Shown here piece after piece: positions 32,887 to 41,076 of a stretch of DNA of 64,000 nt. The stretch's first letter is position 1. The number at the start of each line of letters is the position of its first letter. The notes under the pieces were generated by a model. It saw only the letters and a program-made list of their open reading frames with translations, did no database searches and was not told the DNA's origin. This stretch comes from Sphingomonas panacis. GTDB taxonomy: Bacteria; Pseudomonadota; Alphaproteobacteria; Sphingomonadales; Sphingomonadaceae. The translations under genes were made by a program, and so were the position numbers. Where the stretch lies: NCBI RefSeq assembly GCF_001717955.1, contig NZ_CP014168.1, forward strand, positions 3,999,501 to 4,063,500, read 5' to 3'.

Positions 32887-35325
32887 TCATGCCCCCGCTC
32901 CCATGTCGAGCTGGAAGGCAGCCTGGTCGGGATTGACGGCCAGCGCGAGGGCGAGTGGCTTCACCCAGATCTCGCGCGATGATAGCGTGAACGTCTCACC
33001 CATTTCGGCAAGCAGAAGCGCCTCGCCGATCACCTCGGCCATCGCCTTGGCGGACGCGCTGGGAACGGCGTTGCCGATCCACTCGCGGCGTGTCGAGTCG
33101 GAGCTTGATTCCAGATCGAAGCCCCGTGTCGCCCAACTTCGTTCCCAGCGGCGGACATAGGCATCCATCGCCGGGTCGAAGACGAAGATCTCTTCAGGAT
33201 CGAACAGCGACTGGATGGCGGCAAGCTCCAGCGTGGTGAAGGGTCGATGCCAGGTGTTGTCGAGCGCGATGATCCGGGCGACGAGGCGCTCGTCGAGGGA
33301 CGGCAAAGCCCAGTCGTTCGCGGGCTCGGGCAGGTCCGCAGGCTCACCTATCCTCGGATCGGCGAGAGACCAGCGCCCATTATTGTTCTTGGCGAAGGCT
33401 GGAATCGCGCCGGCTGCGCCGCCCCAAGAGACCACGCCGTAATGGCCCTGCGTCAGGTAGCTGTCCCGGCCGGGACGGGACAGGCAGGCTGGTCGTGGAT
33501 CGGCGATCGAAATGGCACCGCTACCGACGCGGTCGGCACCGGTGACGGTGGGCGACTGCCCGGACATGGCGACGACCTTGAGCTTGTTGCGATGGCTGTC
33601 GGGTCCCCATGTGCAGCGCGGGTCGGCGACAACGAACGCCCCCATGCCGGTCGAGCTCGCGCCGATCACGGCGTTTGCCGACATGGTGAACCCGGTGACG
33701 CGGTATTTGCCGTTGACGTGTCGACCTTCGGGCGCGCGCGGATCGGCGACGCATAGGCCGCCAGCGGGACCGCCCGGCCCGGCGACGGCGGGTGCATCGC
33801 GATCGAAGGGGACAACGCGATAGACGTTGTTGAACCGAGGCCGACCCTGGATGCGCGGGTCAGCGACCGAATGGGCTCCGCCGCCGGGCAATGACTGCGC
33901 GGTCACCGCACCCGCTGATCCGCGCCATGGGCGGACGCCATATTGCTGGTAGGTCAGGTTGCCGGTAAGCTGCCGCGGGTCGGCGACGCTTGCCGCACCG
34001 CCTGCGACATGCGATGCGCCCCCGATCGTCCTGGCGTGTGCGCCATAGGGTGTAACCGAAAGCAGGTTATGATGGGCGCCGGGCTTGTAGCCGGGCCGCG
34101 GATCGGCAACGCAGTTCGGGCCCGTGGTTGGGTTGGGCGTGCATGAAGCAACGCCTGCGCTTTGGCCCCAGCGACGGACACCCAGGACATGTCGGTGGGT
34201 GGCAACGCCGTAGCCGGGTCGCGGATCGGCGATGCTGTAGGCGCCATTGGTCGGCAGTCCCCTGGTCGAGATGACACCGGTCGAGCCGGCCCATAGATTG
34301 ACGCCGAGAAAGCCGCTGCCTTCGCGGGTCGATGGCGCGCGGGGATCGGCCACCGAGAAGCGACCTTGCCCCGGCGCGCGGGCCGATGTGATGACGCCGG
34401 CGGCGTCGGACCACCGCGCGACGCCGTAGGCGTTGGGCCTGAGTTCGGTTTCGGGGATGATGCCATAGTCACGAAGGAAGCCGTCTTCGACGGCAAGATC
34501 GTTGAGGCTGCGCCAGTCATGGCCGGCCTTGACGAAGGCGAGCCGGACCCACGTGCGCCATTGCAGGGCGGGCACGCGGTGCATCGGGCCGCCGGCCGGA
34601 TCGCCGGGGAGTGGCAGCTTGCCGATCACCTCGCCAACGCCGCGCAAGGGGTGCTTGGTCGGCTGGTAGATGAAGGGCGGCACCTTGTCCGGGTGGCGGG
34701 CGATCAGCAGATAGCGCTTGCGGGATTCGGCGAGCCAACCGATCTCGCCGCAGTCGTGCGTGTCTTCGGTGACGTGATAGCCATAGCCGCGCAGCAGTGC
34801 GATGATCTGGTCGAGCAGCCAGCGGCCGCGCGTCATGATGCGCGGGACATTCTCGAACAGCAGTATGGGGATGGGATCGTCGCGATAGGCTTCGAGGGTA
34901 AGCCACATGCCGCGGAGCGTCAGGCCATTGAGTGCCTGGTATTTCTGGGTCTTCGAAACCGCGTTGGAGAGAAGTCCGCTGAAGCCCTTACATGGATAGG
35001 AAGCGAAGCAGACATCGAGACGGCCGAACACCGCGCGGATGTCGGCGGGAACCACCTCCTTCCAGCCCGGCGGAGGCTCGTGTCCATGGAAGGCAGTATA
35101 TTGGCCGCGGTCGAAAAGATCCATGACCGTGCCCTTGACGCCGGTCATGCGCTCGAAATTGCGGATGGCGCCTGGATCGACGTCGATGCCGCCAGCACAT
35201 TCGAAGCGGGCAACCATGTTGCCGATGCGGGGGTTGGCCTGGTTGAAGCCACGTGCGCCGGCACCGATGCCGCACGCCATGTGTCCGTGGCGATAGACGC
35301 GCACGGAGTCGCGGGACTGAAGCAT
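32887..35325 (-). CDS. DNA cytosine-C5 methyltransferase with nine tandem ADPR repeats
   Basis: 812 residues. Catalytic motifs: I, CGIGAGARGFNQ (18-29); IV, SYPC (109-112); VI, ENVPRI (158-163); VIII, SRKRYLLIA (201-209); X, GNAVP (751-755). Between VIII and X, where the target-recognition domain belongs, are nine repeats of about 40 residues (299-665). Each opens with a YGV-x-x-W-x-x-x-AG-V-I type strand and ends with V/I-ADPR, the ADPR tetrads at about 326, 366, 407, 448, 488, 527, 567, 608 and 655. GGGAGG precedes the ATG. It modifies DNA at an unknown site. Confidence 0.9.
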   Translation of the reverse strand: MLQSRDSVRVYRHGHMACGIGAGARGFNQANPRIGNMVARFECAGGIDVDPGAIRNFERMTGVKGTVMDLFDRGQYTAFHGHEPPPGWKEVVPADIRAVFGRLDVCFASYPCKGFSGLLSNAVSKTQKYQALNGLTLRGMWLTLEAYRDDPIPILLFENVPRIMTRGRWLLDQIIALLRGYGYHVTEDTHDCGEIGWLAESRKRYLLIARHPDKVPPFIYQPTKHPLRGVGEVIGKLPLPGDPAGGPMHRVPALQWRTWVRLAFVKAGHDWRSLNDLAVEDGFLRDYGIIPETELRPNAYGVARWSDAAGVITSARAPGQGRFSVADPRAPSTREGSGFLGVNLWAGSTGVISTRGLPTNGAYSIADPRPGYGVATHRHVLGVRRWGQSAGVASCTPNPTTGPNCVADPRPGYKPGAHHNLLSVTPYGAHARTIGGASHVAGGAASVADPRQLTGNLTYQQYGVRPWRGSAGAVTAQSLPGGGAHSVADPRIQGRPRFNNVYRVVPFDRDAPAVAGPGGPAGGLCVADPRAPEGRHVNGKYRVTGFTMSANAVIGASSTGMGAFVVADPRCTWGPDSHRNKLKVVAMSGQSPTVTGADRVGSGAISIADPRPACLSRPGRDSYLTQGHYGVVSWGGAAGAIPAFAKNNNGRWSLADPRIGEPADLPEPANDWALPSLDERLVARIIALDNTWHRPFTTLELAAIQSLFDPEEIFVFDPAMDAYVRRWERSWATRGFDLESSSDSTRREWIGNAVPSASAKAMAEVIGEALLLAEMGETFTLSSREIWVKPLALALAVNPDQAAFQLDMGAGA

Positions 35326-35449
35326 GTCTGCCTCCCGGATTTGGGGTGAAGATGGAAGCGGGAACTGTCCCGATGAGACTGAACGTGGGCGCTTTGGTCA
35401 GCGCCCCGGGTCGGCTTAACGCGTTACAATCGCGCGGTGGTTGAAGGCG

Positions 35450-36184
35450 CTATCGGGTGCCCGCAGGACGCAGACTGCCAACGCTATTGCCATCGCTGTC
35501 GGTAGCCACAGCGGAGACGAGGTGATCGGTTCCCGGTTCGAAAGTGATGCAAAGCGTGGCCGGCGGGACCGGAATGCCGGTGTGATCGCAGGAGAACCAG
35601 ATGGTCCGGCTGAATATGTCGCCGGGTATGGTGGTCCACCATGCGTCGGCATCGCCAACGGGTCGGCCGAAGTCATAGCGTTTATAGATGGCGGTCGCGG
35701 TGGCTTGCTGGCGGGACGAAATGTCGGTTTCGGCGGAAGCGATGTCTGCGGCCGGGATGCTGGTCTCCGATGGACGGTCGGCGACCTCGCTTGGCGTGCT
35801 CTCCAGAGTGAGTTCGCTGGTCGAGAGCGATTCCTCGGGATGCTCCTCGAAATAGATCTGCGCGACGCGTTCATCGTCGATCCTGGCCGGGTCCTGGTCG
35901 TCCGGGAGCTCGTACCACCATTCCCGGCAATAGGCGGCGATTTCGCGGAAGAGCGCGGTGCGGGTGCAAGCCGCGTGGTGATTGACGCCTTCGCGGTGCG
36001 CGATCGATGCGACATGGATGTCGAGGGGCCAGTCCGAATTGCCGGCAGTTGCGGAATCGGCGGCGTTTCCGAGCTCGTCGAGCAGGACGACAAGGTCTGG
36101 CGCAGTGATACCCTCCGGGTTTTGGAGCGCGTCCCGGGCGCGGGACAGCAACTGTGTAACGCAGAGGGGTGTGGAACTGGGCAT
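35450..36184 (-). CDS. Accessory protein sharing an N-terminal helical module with two paralogues (244 aa)
   Basis: Not assigned to a named family. The N-terminal 100 residues (SRARDALQNPEGI, LDIHVASIAHREGVNHHAACTRTALFREIAAYCREWWYE) match the corresponding parts of the 36323-37021 and 38908-39636 products. The C-terminus differs from those two: RYDFGRPVGDADAWWTTIPGDIF and CDHTGIPVPPATLCITFEPGTD, rather than a DUF5983-like domain. It has an acidic middle. GGGAG precedes the ATG, and a C/T-rich tract lies 31 bp upstream. Confidence 0.72.
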   Translation of the reverse strand: MPSSTPLCVTQLLSRARDALQNPEGITAPDLVVLLDELGNAADSATAGNSDWPLDIHVASIAHREGVNHHAACTRTALFREIAAYCREWWYELPDDQDPARIDDERVAQIYFEEHPEESLSTSELTLESTPSEVADRPSETSIPAADIASAETDISSRQQATATAIYKRYDFGRPVGDADAWWTTIPGDIFSRTIWFSCDHTGIPVPPATLCITFEPGTDHLVSAVATDSDGNSVGSLRPAGTR

Positions 36185-36322
36185 GGCTTCGGTCTCCCGG
36201 ATTTGTCACCAAACCCGCCACCGCCTCCCCTCCGCGATGGCTGGAAGACGGCTCCAAGCGCGAACCATTCGATTGCCGGTGAATCGAGAGGGCCGCTGGC
36301 CCGGATATCCCGGCGGCTCATC

Positions 36323-37021
36323 CTACCAGTCGAAATGATCCAGTTCGTCCAGTTCGTCGGCGTCGCGATCGAGGAGCAGATATCGGAAGCCGTGAGCGCG
36401 GGCGAAGGAAAGGGCCGCAACCAGATCCGACGGCACTTGCGCGGTTGGAACCTGGACGCCTGCGTCGGTACGAACGAACCAGCCATAGCCTGTATCGGCG
36501 ATGCGCAGTGGTCGCTGGTCGGGCGGCAGCTGCGCCCAGGCGTCGAGAAGATCGCCAGTCGAAGGCAGGACATGATGGGTGCTGATGCTCAGGTAGCGGC
36601 CGCCTTGAACCGGCGCCGCCACATTGCTTTCGGGCCCGGGTATGGAGATGATTTCCGTGGCAAGACATTCGCTCTGGTTCTGCGAGAAATAGATGCTTGC
36701 GACCATGTCATTATCAAGCGCGGCAGGGTCACGCTTGTCCTCGATCTCCGACCACCAGAGGCGGCGATAGGCGCCGACCTGTGCCATAAGGACGTCGCGA
36801 TCAAGCGCAGCAAAGAGTTCGGCACCATGACGGTGGTCGATCTGACCGATATGAACAGCGATTTCCCAGGGAACGACATGCATGTCGAGAAGGCTTTCGG
36901 CACGCTCCAAATGGGAGATGAGCCGGAGGCGCGTCTCATGATCGGGACCATCGGGGCACTCGAGCGCGCTCCGAGCGCCTGCGAGCAGTTGCGCGAATTC
37001 GCGTCTTGCATTTGCCGACAT
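36323..37021 (-). CDS. DUF5983-like C-terminal domain protein (232 aa)
   Basis: The N-terminal helical module (LLAGARSALECPDG, IDHRHGAELFAALDRDVLMAQVGAYRRLWW) is shared with two neighbours. The C-terminus YLSISTHHVLPSTGDLLDAW, then TGYGWFVRTDAG, PSDLVAALSFARAHGFRYLLLDRDADELDELDHFDW resembles DUF5983 in the pattern STxH...LL, YGWFV, LxxxxxxARxxGxxxLLxDxDA, FxW. DUF5983 is a small domain seen on mobile elements with no known biochemistry. CGGGAG precedes the ATG. Confidence 0.78.
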   Translation of the reverse strand: MSANARREFAQLLAGARSALECPDGPDHETRLRLISHLERAESLLDMHVVPWEIAVHIGQIDHRHGAELFAALDRDVLMAQVGAYRRLWWSEIEDKRDPAALDNDMVASIYFSQNQSECLATEIISIPGPESNVAAPVQGGRYLSISTHHVLPSTGDLLDAWAQLPPDQRPLRIADTGYGWFVRTDAGVQVPTAQVPSDLVAALSFARAHGFRYLLLDRDADELDELDHFDW

Positions 37022-37055
37022 GGAAATATCTCCCGTTTGTGTGGTGATGCGGGGC

Positions 37056-37373
37056 TCAGTTGCCCTCGTGCATCCGCCAGAAATCGGCCGCCTGCCCGAC
37101 CGTCATGGTCTCAAAGCTGTCAGCGCAGAAACTCTGGAATTCGGATCGATGGATGAGCCCGGCGTGCTCGAGTTCTTCCGCCACGGCCCAGAGGAACCTG
37201 TCGGCCGGATCATGAATCAGGCTCGAGATGTCTGCGCATTGTTCCGCGAGGAAATCCTCGAAGGCGCCCGCCGAGTCCTGATTTTCAATGTAGCGGAGGA
37301 GCAGATCGACCTGGGCTTTTTCGGTCCAACGCTGTTCGCTTGCTGTCTTGGCGAATAGACTGCGTTCGCCCAT
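37056..37373 (-). CDS. Small protein of unknown function (105 aa)
   Basis: Not recognised. All-helical, with acidic patches: TEKAQVDLLLRYIENQDSAGAFEDFLAEQCADISSLIHDP and FLWAVAEELEHAGLIHRSEFQSFCADSFETMTVGQAADFW. GGGAG precedes the ATG. It lies 34 bp upstream of the DUF5983-like gene and is probably cotranscribed with it. Confidence 0.7.
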   Translation of the reverse strand: MGERSLFAKTASEQRWTEKAQVDLLLRYIENQDSAGAFEDFLAEQCADISSLIHDPADRFLWAVAEELEHAGLIHRSEFQSFCADSFETMTVGQAADFWRMHEGN

Positions 37374-37519
37374 GGTGTTTCTCCCGACTGACTTCGTTGA
37401 CTGGTTCGCGCATCGTTTCCTTCCATCTCGAAAGGCTTCAGTCTTTCGAAGGGGCCATTATGGGAGCGTGCGACTGGGGTCCGTGAATCGATGAACAATC
37501 GCCGGGCGGGAACGCACGT

Positions 37520-37999
37520 CTAATTGCGTCGATGCACTCGAGGAATTTGGCGTAGCGCCTGTCGAGCGATGCGCAGGACCGTCCGGTCGGCGGGCGCTGC
37601 TTCGAGCATCCTGGCGATGTGGAAGGCGTCTCCGGGCCGGAGGTCACGCGACAACGGATGCATCAGGTAATGATCGAGCTCCGAGGCAACGCCAATATCG
37701 TTAAGCGCATAGTCCAGAAGCGCGCCGCAAATGAGGCAGTGCTTGCATGTATCTTCGTGATGAAGCTCGGTGGATGAAACACGATGCTCATCCCGTTTGT
37801 CTCCCGACAGGTGGACCAGCGCCGTTCGAAGCAGCCCCTCTGCGCATTGCAGACAATATTCATGGCCTTCATCGCTGTAGAGGGTCTCGCCATCTGCGAC
37901 GATGTGAAACTCTCCCGATATGTAATAGGCGCGAACGGGCGCAATGCCGCCGGATCGCGCGAAGCTATCAAGCGTCATTTCCATGTCACGAGCGTGCAT
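37520..37999 (-). CDS. Cysteine-rich, probably zinc-binding protein (159 aa)
   Basis: Not a family I can name. Cysteines occur as CLQC (about 48-51) and CKHCLIC (about 83-89), with a His between (ELHHEDTC), so one or two zinc sites are likely. Start is the ATG at 37999, with GGAGAA upstream; the frame opens eight codons earlier without a ribosome site. N-terminus YYISGEFHIVADGETLYSD suggests a beta domain. The C-terminal third is helical and basic. Confidence 0.7.
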   Translation of the reverse strand: MHARDMEMTLDSFARSGGIAPVRAYYISGEFHIVADGETLYSDEGHEYCLQCAEGLLRTALVHLSGDKRDEHRVSSTELHHEDTCKHCLICGALLDYALNDIGVASELDHYLMHPLSRDLRPGDAFHIARMLEAAPADRTVLRIARQALRQIPRVHRRN

Positions 38000-38127
38000 G
38001 ATCTTCTCCGCGATATCGGCCATGCCGGCACGGTGTTATATCTGTTCAGGCCGACTCACCGTCCCTGCCAGGCAAGATAGACAAGGCATCGGCTGGGACG
38101 CCGCAGCTCAACAGGACTGGAACCGGG

Positions 38128-38319
38128 ATGCGCGAACTGGACGCCGAGGAAACCGAACTGCTGCGCATCCTCGACGAGGGCGTGCCGACACCCGCGCTGA
38201 TCGGCATGATGCGCGATCTGAGCGAAATTCTAGAAGGTAAGGGATATACGATTCAGGCGCGGGTCGCCGAAGTCGCGGCGGATCGGCTGCAATTGCTGGA
38301 GGCCGGCCTCAAAGCCTGA
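38128..38319 (+). CDS. Small helical protein (63 aa), plus strand
   Basis: Not recognised. MRELDAEETELLRILDEGVPTPALIGMMRDLSEILEGKGYTIQARVAEVAADRLQLLEAGLKA is two or three helices. It points toward the sigma-factor-like gene on the other strand and ends 10 bases from its stop. The ribosome site is weak (GGAACCGGG). Protein-like composition supports it more than context. Confidence 0.55.
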   Translation: MRELDAEETELLRILDEGVPTPALIGMMRDLSEILEGKGYTIQARVAEVAADRLQLLEAGLKA

Positions 38320-38329
38320 CGACTGTCGT

Positions 38330-38827
38330 TCACTCGGCCTCAAGGGCTTTGGAAATGGCGATGAGTGCCTCGGCGATGCGGCACTGGACATCGTTGATGC
38401 TGATGTCGAGCCGTTCTGCGATCGCGTCATAGGCAAGGCCTTTGACGCGATGGGCGATGAAGACCTGGCGCGTCAGGGCGGGTAAAGCTACGACCGCCGC
38501 TTCATATCGGGCGCGCAGTTCGGGCGCGGATTGTTCAAGGCTGATGTGGCCAATGAGGATCCAGCCCCGAACCCACCAGCCTGCGGTTGCCGGCTCGACG
38601 ACATGTTCGTCGGCGTCGATGCGAAGGAATGGCGTCGATGCCCAGCGATCCCTCGCTTCGGCGATTGCCGGGTGTGCTGGCGCGGTCCTGAGCGCAAGAT
38701 GGCGGTCGATGCGTGCCGCCAGATCATATGTCGTGCGGCGGCGGTCGCGGCGCAGGCCGAAGTTGGGATGGTCATTCAGGAATTCGAGCGCTTCAAGCAG
38801 AAGCGCCATGGTATCGTGGTCCGACAT
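38330..38827 (-). CDS. Sigma-70 region 4-like regulator lacking region 2
   Basis: 165 residues. Start ATG at 38827 with GGAGG 6 bases upstream. The C-terminal 50 residues LPALTRQVFIAHRVKGLAYDAIAERLDISINDVQCRIAEALI match sigma-70 region 4 (the -35-recognising helix-turn-helix). The N-terminal 110 residues have no sigma region 2, so it cannot be a full sigma factor; it has a Trp-rich segment GWWVRGWILIGHISLEQ instead. It could be a transcription modulator of the element. A C/T-rich tract is 44 bp upstream (38871-38893). Confidence 0.78.
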   Translation of the reverse strand: MSDHDTMALLLEALEFLNDHPNFGLRRDRRRTTYDLAARIDRHLALRTAPAHPAIAEARDRWASTPFLRIDADEHVVEPATAGWWVRGWILIGHISLEQSAPELRARYEAAVVALPALTRQVFIAHRVKGLAYDAIAERLDISINDVQCRIAEALIAISKALEAE

Positions 38828-38907
38828 GGGGGCCTCCATGGGCAGGGAAAACAGGCTCCAGCCCGCTCATCCACCCCTGCCCCCTTCCCTTCCGAACAGT
38901 GCGCGAT

Positions 38908-39636
38908 CTACCAGTCGTGGACGGGAAGATCCGGGACGGTGGCCGCATCGCAATCGAACAGAATATGATCATATCCCTGTCGTCGTCCGAACGACATGGC
39001 TGCAAGCAGATCGTCGGGGATTTGATCGTTGGTTTCCGAACTGACCTCCCTGGTGGGGACGAACCATCCGTAGATACTGCGGGCGATGAGGATAGGACCG
39101 CCGTCCGACCGTTCGCTGCACCATCGGTCGAGGAGATTGGCGGTCCCGGCGGAAACATGGGCAGTGCCGAGCACGCAATAGGTTCCCGCCTCCAGGCTCT
39201 CATGGTGCTGCGCGCTGGGGTCGCCGGCGCTGCTCGTCCAGATGCCGACACTGAGGCCGGAGACCCTTTCCTGATATTCTCGCAGGCGCCGGTCGATGCC
39301 TTGCAGCTGGTGCGGCGCAGGTTCGTCGGGGCATGGCCAGCGTTCACAGCAATAGGTGAGGAGTTGCTGCAGCAGCGCTTCGCGCGAATGGGCGGCAAAG
39401 ACGCTGACGCATCCCTCATGGGCGACGCGCCCGAGGTGAATGTCGTCCTTGCAGCATGCGGAAAGGGTCGCGAGCTGGTGTTCGGCTCTGGCGATGTCGT
39501 CGAGCAGAACTGCCCGCAGTGCGTCATCAATGTCCGCGGGCGCAGCGATCGCGGCGCGGGCCCTGGCAAGCAGCCGAGCGGTGGAACGTCCGGATAGAAA
39601 TTTCGGTTGGCCGCCGGCTTCGGTCGAGTTCGTCAT
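38908..39636 (-). CDS. DUF5983-like domain protein, paralogue (242 aa)
   Basis: A paralogue of the 36323-37021 product. Shared N-terminal module (LLARARAAIAAPADIDD, IHLGRVAHEGCVSVFAAHSREALLQQLLTYCCERW) and shared C-terminal pattern: CVLGTAHVSAGTANLLDRW, IYGWFVPTR, DDLLAAMSFGRRQGYDHILFDCDAATVPDLPVHDW. It has additional cysteines. GGAGGG precedes the ATG. Its tandem, rearranged placement with two related genes suggests duplication inside the element. Confidence 0.78.
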   Translation of the reverse strand: MTNSTEAGGQPKFLSGRSTARLLARARAAIAAPADIDDALRAVLLDDIARAEHQLATLSACCKDDIHLGRVAHEGCVSVFAAHSREALLQQLLTYCCERWPCPDEPAPHQLQGIDRRLREYQERVSGLSVGIWTSSAGDPSAQHHESLEAGTYCVLGTAHVSAGTANLLDRWCSERSDGGPILIARSIYGWFVPTREVSSETNDQIPDDLLAAMSFGRRQGYDHILFDCDAATVPDLPVHDW

Positions 39637-39649
39637 GACAGTGCCCTCC

Positions 39650-39937
39650 TCATGTCGAATTGTTCATCGGTTGCTCTTTCAGGGCGGCGCGGATCAGGGG
39701 AAGATAAACCCAGTGGTGGCGGGCGGCCGCAAAGCTATCGACCATCGGGTCCGACGTTCCGCGCGCCCGGTCGCCCCACTTGTGACGGTATGCCCGGCTT
39801 TCGCGAGCATAGCGGGACAGCGCGGCATCCTTCATCCTGGACCATGTGGGCCAGCGGGCCGCTATGTCCTCGCTGGTCATGGACATGCCGGATGCAATGA
39901 AGGCCAGGACCTCCAACGGGTCGGCTTTCGGGCTCAT
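39650..39937 (-). CDS. Small protein of unknown function (95 aa)
   Basis: Not recognised. Helical: PLEVLAFIASGMSMTSEDIAARWPTWSRMKDAALSRYARESRAYRHKWG, then a C-terminal SFAAARHHWVYLPLIRAALK. It overlaps the upstream gene by four bases (ATGA-type) and precedes the DUF5983-like gene by 13 bases, so it is in a polycistronic unit. Confidence 0.7.
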   Translation of the reverse strand: MSPKADPLEVLAFIASGMSMTSEDIAARWPTWSRMKDAALSRYARESRAYRHKWGDRARGTSDPMVDSFAAARHHWVYLPLIRAALKEQPMNNST

Positions 39938-40140
39938 GGCAGGTCGTCGGGCGTGTAGCCGTTGTGCTCGATCAGCGAGTGAAGCATCGCGTCGAACGCC
40001 AGCTCCTTGATTGCGGCCTGATTCTCCAGGTCGGCTTGCGTGTAGGCGTCCGCCAACAGCTTCCCGGCTTCACCGAGAAGCCGCCAGAAGGTGCTGCGCA
40101 TCGTGTAGGTTTCGGCAAAGCTTTTCGCTTGTCCGGTCAT
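39934..40140 (-). CDS. Small helical protein of unknown function (68 aa)
   Basis: Not recognised. Start ATG at 40140, with GGAGG upstream in the sequence GATGGAGGCAATC. MTGQAKSFAETYTMRSTFWRLLGEAGKLLADAYTQADLENQAAIKELAFDAMLHSLIEHNGYTPDDLP is predicted all-helical and acidic at the end. Overlaps the following gene start. Confidence 0.7.
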   Translation of the reverse strand: MTGQAKSFAETYTMRSTFWRLLGEAGKLLADAYTQADLENQAAIKELAFDAMLHSLIEHNGYTPDDLP

Positions 40141-40203
40141 GATTGCCTCCATCTGCAATTTTACTGATGATCTGCTCGGCTGACCCGATGGTTCGGGCTG
40201 TGG

Positions 40204-41076
40204 CTAGGCCGCCCGAGCCAGCAGCGGCAGAGCGGTCACGTCGCCTTCGACCGCGCGACGATCGAGCACTGGATAGGGTAGATTTGGCACCTTGCGCGCT
40301 GCGAGGCGGGCAGCTTTTGTCAGGGCATAGAGATAGCCATGACAGCCGGGATGGCGGCGCCGTTTCAGGAAGCCGACCCGCTCGAGCTCCGCGAGCCAAT
40401 CGGCCCTGTCCTCGCCGAAGCGAGGATCGCGCGCGCCAGCGCGGATCAGACCGTCCATCGCATAGCGTTGCCCGCATTCGGCATTGCGGATCTTCGAGAT
40501 CGCGCGGGAGGATATGGGACGCCCATCAGGCATGATGAGTTCGGTGCGCGGGCTGGAACGGCCGGTATATTGGCTTCCCATCACGGCATAGACGCCGCCG
40601 ATATGGCCCGGCATGAAAACGCGGCCCTGGGCATCGACGCGCCGCACCGGGTCCGCATAGGATATGACCGAGAGAATTTCCGGCTTTTCCCGGCGAAGGA
40701 GGCGAAAGGCCCGGGCCAGCAGGAAGGTTTCTGCATTGCCTCCAGTGCCTTCAAGCAGAACGAGGCGCCCGAGGTCGCAGGCCGATCGGGGATCGGAGAG
40801 CCCTGCATTCTTCGGGATACTCGCGTTGTTGACGGGGTGAGAGAAGACGCAGACGCCGACTAGTTCCGACCGGCCAGCGGGGCCGTTAGCGAACAGGCCG
40901 ACCGACAGGCGCGCCACCGGCATGGAAGCGGCATAATGGTGCGCCTTTACGAAAGGTGCGGCCTGCTTCCGCGTATCGATGACGTCGACCGCAAGCTGTC
41001 GCGGATCGATTTCGGTAGCGTTGGGAATCCAGCGGCAGCGCCGTTCGCGCCACCGCTGGGTGCGCTCGGTGATCAT
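40204..41076 (-). CDS. Mom-like DNA adenine modification protein (290 aa)
   Basis: The central region fits the Mom family (GNAT-related fold) of phage Mu. Conserved spots: KAHHYAASM (44-52), LVGVCVFSHPVNNAS (72-86), CDLGRLVLLE (100-109), FRLLRREKPEILSVISYADP (124-143), GHIGGVYAVMGSQYTGRSS (157-175). Mom turns target adenines into a bulky derivative that blocks many restriction enzymes. The C-terminal 100 residues are extra and may bind DNA. Its start overlaps the 41073-41471 stop (ATGA). On the leading side this would protect incoming DNA. Assignment is by motif pattern only. Confidence 0.75.
   Translation of the reverse strand: MITERTQRWRERRCRWIPNATEIDPRQLAVDVIDTRKQAAPFVKAHHYAASMPVARLSVGLFANGPAGRSELVGVCVFSHPVNNASIPKNAGLSDPRSACDLGRLVLLEGTGGNAETFLLARAFRLLRREKPEILSVISYADPVRRVDAQGRVFMPGHIGGVYAVMGSQYTGRSSPRTELIMPDGRPISSRAISKIRNAECGQRYAMDGLIRAGARDPRFGEDRADWLAELERVGFLKRRRHPGCHGYLYALTKAARLAARKVPNLPYPVLDRRAVEGDVTALPLLARAA

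Noticed and set aside
34366..35349. Plus-strand open frame of 327 codons
   Set aside because: Shadow of the 5' part of the methyltransferase gene, which has all catalytic motifs.
35441..37156. Plus-strand open frame of 571 codons
   Set aside because: It is antisense to two minus-strand proteins that share a conserved module and have good ribosome sites. High GC makes long shadow frames common here.
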